8,875 bases of DNA from Chloroflexota bacterium (GTDB lineage: Bacteria > Chloroflexota > UBA6077 > JACCZL01), in assembly GCA_020845495.1 (NCBI GenBank), contig JADLFM010000061.1, forward strand, positions 1 through 8,875, read 5' to 3'. Below, one piece after another: positions 1 through 5,054 of this stretch. Position 1 is the stretch's first letter, and the number at the start of each line of letters is the position of its first letter. Below the pieces are notes generated by a model. It had not been told where the DNA came from. It did no database searches and saw only the letters and a list, made by a program, of their open reading frames with translations. Made by a program: the position numbers and the translations under genes.

Positions 1-329
1 CTGTTGGGTTTAGCCCTGTTCCGTGAGGATGTACGACTTCTTGACGTAGTTTGACCAGAGTAAGAAGCTGAGTCCCGAGCGCTTCGAAGGAACCGCTGTC
101 GCAGAGCGAGCGGTGCCACGAGTGGAAAGGTCAGCGGGAGCAGGAGGCGGCGTGCGACTATCAACAGCGGGTTCCGGCTGTTGACGTAGTTGAACGCGCG
201 ATCGGTGGTCTGAACTAGACGCCTGGCGATGCCGATCCGCTCATCGTGGCAGGTGTCTGGCAGTGACACAGGCGCCCGCCCCTGCATCACCAGCGCCAGC
301 TTCCAGGCCAACTTGTACGCGTCCTGGAG
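1..329 (-). pseudogene. C-terminal remnant of an FAD-dependent aromatic-ring monooxygenase
   Basis: Read on the minus strand, from about 329 down to the window edge, one frame gives LQDAYKLAWKLALVMQGRAP, then ERIGIARRLVQTTDRAF, VNSRNPLL and a final LRSARDSASYSG. These match, in order, the C-terminal part of PHBH-type FAD monooxygenases: the LQDAxNLAWKLA helix, the ERxPVARRLxxTTDRxF helix, the TSRNPL segment and the SxxxxxYxGS tail. The Rossmann GxGxxG and the GDAAH/GMN flavin motifs that should precede LQD are absent. The frame instead runs back to the TAA at 390-392, which is also the stop of the ArsR gene, with no ATG, GTG or TTG before the homologous part. There is no stop before position 1, so the far end is unseen. 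I read it as a truncated leftover of rearrangement. The family match is from memory of its motifs. Confidence 0.6.
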
Positions 330-389
330 CTCAGACTGTCGAGCGCTTGTAGGCAGATCCGGCGATTGGGACGACGGCCAGCACCGCGG

Positions 390-788
390 TTACCTGTCGA
401 CGCTCTCAGCGACTCCATTGGGCAGCTTCCCTGTCTCTTCCAGCAGGCACAGCCCCAGATCGAGGAGGCCGGTCACGCACGAGTCGGCGACGCGGTAAAA
501 GGATCGGCCTCCCGCGCGCCTCACAGCGACGATCCGGTTGTCAATCAGCCGTTGGAGTTGATTCGAGATCGACTGTGCCGACATCCCGACCTCGGCAGCG
601 AGGTCAGTAACACAGAGCTCATCGGCGCGCACGAGCGCGTGGAGCAGTCGGAGACGCGTGTCGCTCGCCAGGATCTTGTACAGGCGAACGAGCTCGTCGG
701 CCTGCGCAAGGTCGAGGAGCGAGCGGTCGGCGAGCTTCGGCTTGCCAATCGCCGACAGGGCACATTCGGATGGGGACTGCCTACTCAT
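390..788 (-). CDS. ArsR/SmtB-family metal-responsive repressor, 132 aa
   Basis: A winged-helix repressor of the ArsR/SmtB family, expected to bind DNA as a dimer and let go when metal binds. Residues 36-100 form the fold: LYKILASDTRLRLLHAL, then the alpha-3 metal-box variant ELCVTDLA (57-64), the recognition helix VGMSAQSISNQLQRL (67-81) and the wing VRRAGGRSFYRV (89-100). Only one cysteine (C59) remains in the alpha-3 box, where classic arsenic sensors have CVC. Further cysteines are C9 near the N-terminus and C104 and C114 in the C-terminal helix (DSCVTGLLDLGLCLLEE), so a thiolate site built from alpha-3 plus the C-terminus is plausible, as in Cd/Pb-type sensors. The start is ATG at 788, with only weak Shine-Dalgarno likeness upstream. 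The gene diverges from an MFS gene across a dyad operator, so it probably represses both itself and the transporter. The metal is unknown. Confidence 0.9.
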   Translation of the reverse strand: MSRQSPSECALSAIGKPKLADRSLLDLAQADELVRLYKILASDTRLRLLHALVRADELCVTDLAAEVGMSAQSISNQLQRLIDNRIVAVRRAGGRSFYRVADSCVTGLLDLGLCLLEETGKLPNGVAESVDR

Positions 789-795
789 AGCTCAA

Positions 796-827
796 GTATT
801 ACACAAGATCGTGTACTAGTGTGATAC
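796..827. promoter_or_regulatory. Dyad operator between ArsR and MFS genes
   Basis: GTATTACAC (796-804) and GTGTGATAC (819-827) form an inverted repeat with 8 of 9 positions matching and a 14-nt spacer. A nested repeat TACAC (800-804) / GTGTA (811-815) lies inside it. The site starts 8 nt upstream of the ArsR start codon and is the only strong dyad in the divergent gap, so it is the natural binding site of the ArsR product. It would control both directions. The -10 and -35 boxes are not clear enough to place. Confidence 0.6.
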
Positions 828-894
828 CCTAGCCGCTGGCGCCCCTATGTGCGGTCGCCTGATCAAGATCGCCTGCATGGGAGATGCCAGTCCG

Positions 895-2214
895 ATGCTA
901 TGGGCAACTCGCCGCTCCACTGAGTCCGGGGCCGCGCCGACTCGATTCGACGGACCAACCATGCTACTCGTCGCGGCATGGGGGGTCTTCCTGGCGGGTC
1001 CGGCCCAGACCTACGGAGTATCGGTGTTCGTCGATCCGATGCTGACGACGTTCGGGTGGTCTCGCTCGCTGATTTCCACGGCCTATGCAGTGGCCACGCT
1101 GGTCGGGGCCGGCGGGGTCATTCTTACCGGGCGGCTGCTCGATCGGTATGGGCATCGGAAGGTACTATCCGGCGCAGCACTCGGTTTCGGCCTCGCCATG
1201 GTGGTCATGGGGGCCGTCGCAGAGCCGCTGACGCTCACGCTCGGGCTGTCCTTGCTCCGTGGCTTCGGGATCGGAGCATTGCTCCTGGGAAGTCGAACTC
1301 TGGCGTCTCAGTGGTATGTGAGGCGGCGTGGGCGGGCCTTGAGTCTGGTCGCCGTCGGAGGTGCGCTTAGCCTGGCATCGGTGCCGGCGGCCAACGGATG
1401 GCTCATCGGCCAGTTTGGATGGCGCGTCGCCTGGTGGCTCGATGCGCTCGTCGTCTGGCTCCTATTTTTGCCACTCGTGGCGTGGCTGGTTCGCGATCGT
1501 CCGGAACAGGTCGGGCAGGTTCCTGACGGCATGCCAAGCCCGCTGAGAACCAGTGGCGATAGTGACGGCACCGAACCAGCCTGGCACCCGAGGGCCGCGA
1601 TGCGGACGAGACCGTTCTGGCTTCTCCTCGGGGCGAGCATGGTGCCTGGGCTGGTCATCACGGGGCTCGACTTCAATCTGGTGTCGATCCTGAGCGAGCG
1701 TAGCCTTGCACCGGGAACCGCGGCTCTCGTTTTCACCGCTTCATCGATCGTCACTTTGCCTGCTTCGCTCACATCCGGGTATCTGGTCGACCGCCTCCCG
1801 AGTAGATACGTGCTGGCAGTCGGACAGCTTCTCCTGGCGATAGCCCTGGCCTGGCTCCTGTTTGCCGATTCGCTTGTCCAGGCGATCTTTTATGGGGTGT
1901 TGCGCGGTCTCATGCTCGGGCTGTGGGAGGTTGCGCTCGATGCGACCTGGCCTACTTATTTCGGCCGCCGCCACCTGGGTGGCATTCGAGGCGTAACCTT
2001 TGGAGCCGAAGTCGTCGGGGCGGCGATTGGTCCGCTACCTTTTGGCCTGATCTATGACCTCCTCGGCGGCTACAGTACGGTACTCGCCGGTGTCACACTC
2101 CTGCCAGTTGCCGCGACGGTCGCTGTGCTACTGTCGTTCCCGCCTGGCATCCCGACCCTTCAGAGGAGAGTCGATCATGCTAATCACGGCCGAGGACCTG
2201 CAGCGGAAGGCTAA
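895..2214 (+). CDS. MFS transporter, oxalate/formate-antiporter-like, 439 aa
   Basis: A major facilitator superfamily carrier in the cytoplasmic membrane, with about 12 hydrophobic segments. MFS motif A is present after TM2 as GRLLDRYGHRKV (about residues 79-90 from the chosen start). A second, weaker copy GYLVDRLPSRYV follows the central loop. The phrase VRDRPEQVGQVPDG before that loop is typical of the oxalate/formate and monocarboxylate carrier branch (DRPExVGxxPDG). ATG 895 is preferred because GGGAG (879-883) sits 11 nt upstream; in-frame ATGs at 847 and 877 have no ribosome site and would add a non-conserved tail. The 3' end overlaps the 22-codon mini-ORF. Divergence from a metal-type ArsR gene suggests export of a metal, metalloid or its conjugate, but the substrate cannot be read from sequence. 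Confidence 0.87.
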   Translation: MLWATRRSTESGAAPTRFDGPTMLLVAAWGVFLAGPAQTYGVSVFVDPMLTTFGWSRSLISTAYAVATLVGAGGVILTGRLLDRYGHRKVLSGAALGFGLAMVVMGAVAEPLTLTLGLSLLRGFGIGALLLGSRTLASQWYVRRRGRALSLVAVGGALSLASVPAANGWLIGQFGWRVAWWLDALVVWLLFLPLVAWLVRDRPEQVGQVPDGMPSPLRTSGDSDGTEPAWHPRAAMRTRPFWLLLGASMVPGLVITGLDFNLVSILSERSLAPGTAALVFTASSIVTLPASLTSGYLVDRLPSRYVLAVGQLLLAIALAWLLFADSLVQAIFYGVLRGLMLGLWEVALDATWPTYFGRRHLGGIRGVTFGAEVVGAAIGPLPFGLIYDLLGGYSTVLAGVTLLPVAATVAVLLSFPPGIPTLQRRVDHANHGRGPAAEG

Positions 2215-2245
2215 AGACGTAGCGATCGGAAGTGGCCTTCGTTGA
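2177..2245 (+). CDS. 22-codon mini-ORF coupled to the downstream MFS gene
   Basis: ATG 2177 has the best ribosome-binding site in this region: AGGAGAG at 2164-2170, 6 nt upstream. It opens a frame of only 22 codons (MLITAEDLQRKAKDVAIG, then SGLR) ending with TGA at 2243-2245. That TGA overlaps the TTG at 2242-2244 that begins the next MFS gene, giving a TTGA stop/start overlap like the ATGA junctions used for translational coupling. The ORF also overlaps the last 38 nt of the upstream MFS gene in another frame. It may be a leader peptide that delivers ribosomes to the weak TTG start. Alternatively it is the true N-terminus of the MFS protein, separated by a frameshift, or the stub of a lost gene. 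I recognise no family. Confidence 0.4.
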   Translation: MLITAEDLQRKAKDVAIGSGLR

Positions 2246-3540
2246 GAGGAAGCCTGCGGAGCTCTCTGCCGTCTGCGCTTGCCACGCTGACCGGCGACGG
2301 ATGGCTGCTGCTGGCGACGCGTGCGCTCCGGCTCTTCGCGATTGGTTTCGTCTCGGTGATCCTGGCCATCTACCTGGCGGAGTTGGGCCTGGGTGTGGCG
2401 ACAATCGGCACCATCTTCACATCCACCCTCGCCGGAAGCACCGTGCTTACGATCACAGTCGCGACTGTCGGCGATCGGTTCGGCCGACGTCGCCTGCTGA
2501 TGCTCACCGCCGCGCTCATGGCGTCCGCCGGCTTGATCTTCGCGCTCACCGACTCAGTCTGGCTCCTCGTCATCGCGGCGTTCATCGGCGTCATCAGTCC
2601 GGGCGGCGGCGACGTCGGCTCGGCACTCGCGCTCGAACAAGCAGCGATGGCGCAGACCGTGCGCGGTGAGCACCGGACGACCGTCTTCGCCTGGGGCAAT
2701 CTCGTGGCATCGGCCTCAGCCGCACTTGGTGCCCTGGCGGCCGGCGTCCCGACGCTGATCCACCAGGTGGGCACCGCGACGCTCGATGCCTACCGCCTGA
2801 CCCTACTAGCGTACGCGGCCTGTGGCTTGGTGCTACTCGGGCTTTTCGCCCGCCTCTCACCGGCAGTTGAAGCGCCGATCACTCACGTCGATGGGGCGAA
2901 GCGCTGGCTCCGTTTGCATCGTTCCAGGGGTCTGATCGTCCGTTTTTCCGCTCTGCTCGCGCTCAATTCTTTCGCCGCTGCATTCGTGGTTCAAGCATTC
3001 GTCGCCTACTGGTTCTACATTCGATTCGGCGCCGATCCGGCCACCCTTGGCCTCATCTTCTTCCTCACCAACGCGGCCGGTGCGCTGTCGTATCTGGCGG
3101 CGGCGCACATTGCGAGCCGCGTCGGCCTGATCAACACGATGGTCTTCACCCACCTACCATCGAATCTGCTGCTGATGTTGGTGCCCGCCATGCCAACCCT
3201 TGAGCTGGCGGCGCTCGTGCTGATCATGCGCCATGCGCTCTCCCAGATGGATCGTCCTGCCCGAGAGTCCTACACCATGGCGATCGTCGCTCCCGATGAG
3301 CGAACCACCGCGGCGAGCCTCATCAACATTGCCACCGACGCGGCTGCAGCAGCCGCCTTGGCGGTGGTCGGGGTCGTATCCCACTTCGTCACCCCCGGTG
3401 CCTTCTTCGTCGTCGCCGGGATCCTGCGCTGCGTCTACAACGGGGCCCTATTTGGTCTCTTCCGGCACATCCGCCCGCCAGATGAAGTCCATGGGATGGG
3501 GGGAGCACCGGACCAGTTCGGCAACACTCGGCATAGATAG
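2242..3540 (+). CDS. MFS transporter, 432 aa, TTG start
   Basis: A second major facilitator carrier, clearly different from the one upstream. Hydrophobic segments begin with RLFAIGFVSVILAIYLAELG (30-49). Motif A is VGDRFGRRRLLML (about 76-88), and a central loop carries THVDGAKRWLRL. The second half contains DRPARESYTMAIVAPDERTT (about 336-355), the proline/arginine-rich loop common in drug- and metal-export MFS proteins. The frame is bounded upstream by the stop of the preceding MFS gene (2212-2214). No ATG precedes the first membrane segment, so TTG 2242 is the only reasonable start, with GGAAG at 2228-2232 as a modest ribosome site. It is probably translated by coupling to the mini-ORF. 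The stop codon lies inside the arsR operator, 33 nt before the arsR start. That proximity hints at a metalloid export role; the substrate is unproven. Confidence 0.85.
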   Translation: MRGSLRSSLPSALATLTGDGWLLLATRALRLFAIGFVSVILAIYLAELGLGVATIGTIFTSTLAGSTVLTITVATVGDRFGRRRLLMLTAALMASAGLIFALTDSVWLLVIAAFIGVISPGGGDVGSALALEQAAMAQTVRGEHRTTVFAWGNLVASASAALGALAAGVPTLIHQVGTATLDAYRLTLLAYAACGLVLLGLFARLSPAVEAPITHVDGAKRWLRLHRSRGLIVRFSALLALNSFAAAFVVQAFVAYWFYIRFGADPATLGLIFFLTNAAGALSYLAAAHIASRVGLINTMVFTHLPSNLLLMLVPAMPTLELAALVLIMRHALSQMDRPARESYTMAIVAPDERTTAASLINIATDAAAAAALAVVGVVSHFVTPGAFFVVAGILRCVYNGALFGLFRHIRPPDEVHGMGGAPDQFGNTRHR

Positions 3541-3553
3541 ACAAACGTCGATG
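3537..3553. promoter_or_regulatory. ArsR operator, copy 1 (before arsR)
   Basis: ATAGACA (3537-3543), AAC, GTCGATG (3547-3553). Both 7-nt arms are identical to those of the second site before arsM (3970-3986); only the 3-nt centre differs. The arms form an imperfect dyad (ATnGAC / GTCnAT). The site overlaps the stop codon of the upstream MFS gene and the presumed -35 box of arsR, so a bound repressor would block polymerase. Confidence 0.72.
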
Positions 3554-3567
3554 CATTGCTGTATGCT
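3538..3567 (+). promoter_or_regulatory. arsR promoter, apparently leaderless
   Basis: A -35 box TAGACA (3538-3543, 5 of 6 to TTGACA) and a -10 box TATGCT (3562-3567, 4 of 6), spaced 18 nt. The expected transcription start is 6-7 nt after the -10 box, which is the A of the ATG at 3574. No Shine-Dalgarno sequence precedes that ATG, which fits a leaderless message. Confidence 0.55.
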
Positions 3568-3573
3568 GCCGTC

Positions 3574-3948
3574 ATGGCTAGCCGAATGCGACCAACTGAC
3601 TGCTGCTCGCCAACGACGCCGTCGGACCTCGCTCCGAGTCGGCGCGATCAGCTGGTGGCTGTGTACCGCGCCCTTGGTGACGCGACTCGTCTGGAGGTGT
3701 TTCGCCTGATCGCGGCCCAACCGGGCCCCATTTGCGTATGCGACATCGTCGACCGATTCAATGTGAGTCAGCCGACGATCTCTCACCATCTCAAGGCGCT
3801 GCGCGACGCCGGGCTGGTGAAGGTGTCGCGTCGCGGGGTCTGGGCCTTCTATGCCGTGGACCCGGCCGGCCTGGCGATCTTGAAGAAGGCCCCGGCCGAT
3901 TTGGTACCGCCCGAACTGATGCCCACCGAGTTGGCCGACGTGAGCTGA
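3574..3948 (+). CDS. arsR: Arsenical resistance repressor ArsR, 124 aa
   Basis: Winged-helix ArsR repressor of the arsenic module. The fold starts at LVAVYRALGDATRLEVFRLIAAQPG (27-51). The alpha-3 metal box is ICVCDI (C54, C56), the recognition helix is FNVSQPTISHHLKALRDAG and the wing is VKVSRRGVWAFYAV. CVCD is the hallmark of As(III)/Sb(III)-sensing members. A CC pair at residues 10-11 adds thiols near the N-terminus, an arrangement like the Cys15/Cys16/Cys55 site of Corynebacterium glutamicum ArsR1 and unlike the E. coli R773 site. I chose ATG 3574 because it fits the promoter at 3538-3567; an upstream TTG at 3556 lies between the -35 and -10 boxes and is not credible. ArsR probably represses itself and arsM through the two matching operators. 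The gap to arsM is 51 nt. Confidence 0.92.
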   Translation: MASRMRPTDCCSPTTPSDLAPSRRDQLVAVYRALGDATRLEVFRLIAAQPGPICVCDIVDRFNVSQPTISHHLKALRDAGLVKVSRRGVWAFYAVDPAGLAILKKAPADLVPPELMPTELADVS

Positions 3949-3974
3949 CCCCCTTTCTTGCCAAGCGATATAGA
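3945..3974 (+). promoter_or_regulatory. Possible separate promoter for arsM
   Basis: CTGACC (3945-3950) and TATAGA (3969-3974, 4 of 6 to TATAAT) are spaced 18 nt and fall over the end of arsR and the intergenic gap. The -10 box overlaps the second ArsR operator. The -35 match is weak, so arsM may also or only be read through from arsR. Confidence 0.35.
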
Positions 3975-3986
3975 CATCTGTCGATG
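3970..3986. promoter_or_regulatory. ArsR operator, copy 2 (before arsM)
   Basis: ATAGACA (3970-3976), TCT, GTCGATG (3980-3986). Both arms match the arsR-proximal site base for base. As a dyad it is ATaGACA-TC-TGTCgAT, with one mismatched pair. It ends 2 nt before the arsM ribosome site AGGAGG (3989-3994). A repressor here could block initiation at an internal promoter or act as a roadblock to transcripts coming from arsR. Confidence 0.72.
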
Positions 3987-3999
3987 TCAGGAGGATCCG

Positions 4000-4863
4000 A
4001 TGGCCGTTGAACCGTCCGCCGCGACCGTGCGCGAGACCGTCCGCGAGAAGTACGCCGAGCGAGCCCGCCGCGTCAGCGAGGAGAGTGGCTCGTGCTGCGG
4101 CACGACCAGTTGCAGCCCGATCACGTCGAACCTGTACGGCAGCGACGAGGTCGGGGTGATCCCCGAGGACGCCGTAAAGGCATCGCTCGGGTGTGGCAAT
4201 CCCACCGCGCTTGCATCGCTGGCCGAGGGCGAGACCGTCCTCGATCTGGGGAGCGGCGGCGGCATCGACGTACTGCTGTCGGCCCGGCGCGTCGGCCCAA
4301 CCGGCTTCGCCTACGGCCTGGACATGACCGACGAGATGCTGGCGCTGGCCGAGAAGAATCGCGTCGAGCAGGGTGCCCAGAACGTCACGTTCCTCAAGGG
4401 GCACATCGAGGATATTCCGCTTCCTGCGAACACGGTCGATGTGATCATCTCGAACTGCGTGATCAACCTCTCAGCCGACAAGGGGCGGGTGATCCGCGAG
4501 GCATTCCGGGTGCTGAAGCCGGGCGGGCGGTTCGCCGTGTCCGACGTCGTCACCCAGGGGAGCCTGCCGCCTGATCTAAAGGCCGATATGGAAGCCTGGG
4601 TCGGCTGCATCGCGGGTGCCCTCGAAGAGGGCGAGTACCGCCGACTGCTCACCGCCGCTGGTTTCGACGACATCGACGTCGAGGTGACCCGCGTCTACGA
4701 GATCGACCAGCTTGCCCAGAAGGCGCAGAACACCTGGAACGCCGAGCACTATGACCGCTTCGCTGCCTCGGGTGGTCGGATCGTAAGCGCGTTCGTACGC
4801 GCGAAGAAACCGGGCGCGACGTCTGAGGGGAGCTGCTGCGCACCGACCTGTTGCTCGAGCTAA
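4000..4863 (+). CDS. arsM: Arsenite S-adenosylmethionine methyltransferase ArsM, 287 aa
   Basis: Cytosolic enzyme that transfers methyl groups from SAM to trivalent arsenic, giving methylated and finally volatile arsenicals. The SAM-binding motif I is VLDLGSGGGIDVLL (80-93), followed by the acidic GLDMT (106-110). The three catalytic arsenic-binding cysteines of the family are all visible: C65 in SLGCGNP, C153 in ISNCVINL and C203 in WVGCIAGA. Cysteine clusters also occur at the N-terminus (GSCCGTTSC, 30-38) and the C-terminus (SCCAPTCCSS, 278-287), as in other bacterial ArsM proteins. Length is normal for short bacterial ArsM. ATG 4000 has an excellent AGGAGG site 5 nt upstream; an upstream TTG (3958) would place the operator inside the gene and is rejected. 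The gene follows arsR and its own copy of the ArsR operator, so it is very likely arsenic-inducible. Confidence 0.95.
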   Translation: MAVEPSAATVRETVREKYAERARRVSEESGSCCGTTSCSPITSNLYGSDEVGVIPEDAVKASLGCGNPTALASLAEGETVLDLGSGGGIDVLLSARRVGPTGFAYGLDMTDEMLALAEKNRVEQGAQNVTFLKGHIEDIPLPANTVDVIISNCVINLSADKGRVIREAFRVLKPGGRFAVSDVVTQGSLPPDLKADMEAWVGCIAGALEEGEYRRLLTAAGFDDIDVEVTRVYEIDQLAQKAQNTWNAEHYDRFAASGGRIVSAFVRAKKPGATSEGSCCAPTCCSS

Positions 4864-4891
4864 CGCGCCGGGCACGATGTGTGGGCGCATC

Positions 4892-4927
4892 GGGGAGGCC
4901 TCGGTCCGGGAACACCGAGGTCTTCCC
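4892..4927 (+). terminator. Strong hairpin after arsM, no U-tract
   Basis: Arms 4892-4905 and 4914-4927 pair over 14 consecutive positions (12 Watson-Crick and 2 G-U pairs; core CCTCGGT/ACCGAGG) around an 8-nt loop. It begins 29 nt after the arsM stop. No run of T follows, so it is not a textbook intrinsic terminator. It may stabilise the arsM 3' end, terminate without a U-tract, or form part of the next gene's leader. Confidence 0.45.
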
Positions 4928-4965
4928 GGTGCGCCATGGCGGTAGATTGGTGAGCCAGGCGAGGG

Positions 4966-5012
4966 GTCAACTGCTGCGTTGACTCGCAGCAGTCGCCGTC
5001 GATGAGGACGGC
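4966..5012 (+). promoter_or_regulatory. Leader with competing hairpins before the third MFS gene
   Basis: Two stems cannot form together. Stem A pairs GTCAAC (4966-4971) with GTTGAC (4978-4983). Stem B pairs ACTGCTGCG (4970-4978) with CGCAGCAGT (4985-4993), a perfect 9-bp stem with a 6-nt loop. A third stem follows, GCCGTC (4995-5000) with GACGGC (5007-5012). GTCAAC-N6-GTTGAC could instead be a protein-binding dyad in DNA. The region ends 42 nt before the MFS start. It matches no riboswitch class that I recognise. Confidence 0.4.
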
Positions 5013-5054
5013 GCGGCGCGCACATGTCGCTGGCCGCGCGGAAGGGGAGCGATG

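Noticed and set aside
41..190. Direct repeat TTGACGTAGT at 41-50 and 181-190
   Set aside because: Only 10 nt long, with different flanks after one more base and no mobile-element genes between; within the remnant it falls in unrelated reading phases, so chance is enough.
847..894. Upstream start (ATG 847) for the first MFS gene
   Set aside because: No ribosome site precedes 847 or 877; GGGAG 11 nt before ATG 895 is a better fit, and the extra residues are not part of the transporter fold.
3556..3573. TTG 3556 as the arsR start
   Set aside because: It lies between the -35 and -10 boxes of the arsR promoter, so it would not be in the message.
3958..3999. TTG 3958 as the arsM start
   Set aside because: It would place the ArsR operator and the AGGAGG ribosome site inside the coding region; ATG 4000 is clearly better.
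3448..4404. Long minus-strand open frame of 318 codons opposite arsR and arsM
   Set aside because: It lies entirely antisense to two well-supported genes, has no recognisable domain, and is the kind of open frame that GC-rich third positions produce by chance.
4998..5004. Third GTCGATG half-site before the last MFS gene
   Set aside because: The matching ATAGACA arm is absent at the right spacing, so there is no evidence for a third ArsR operator.
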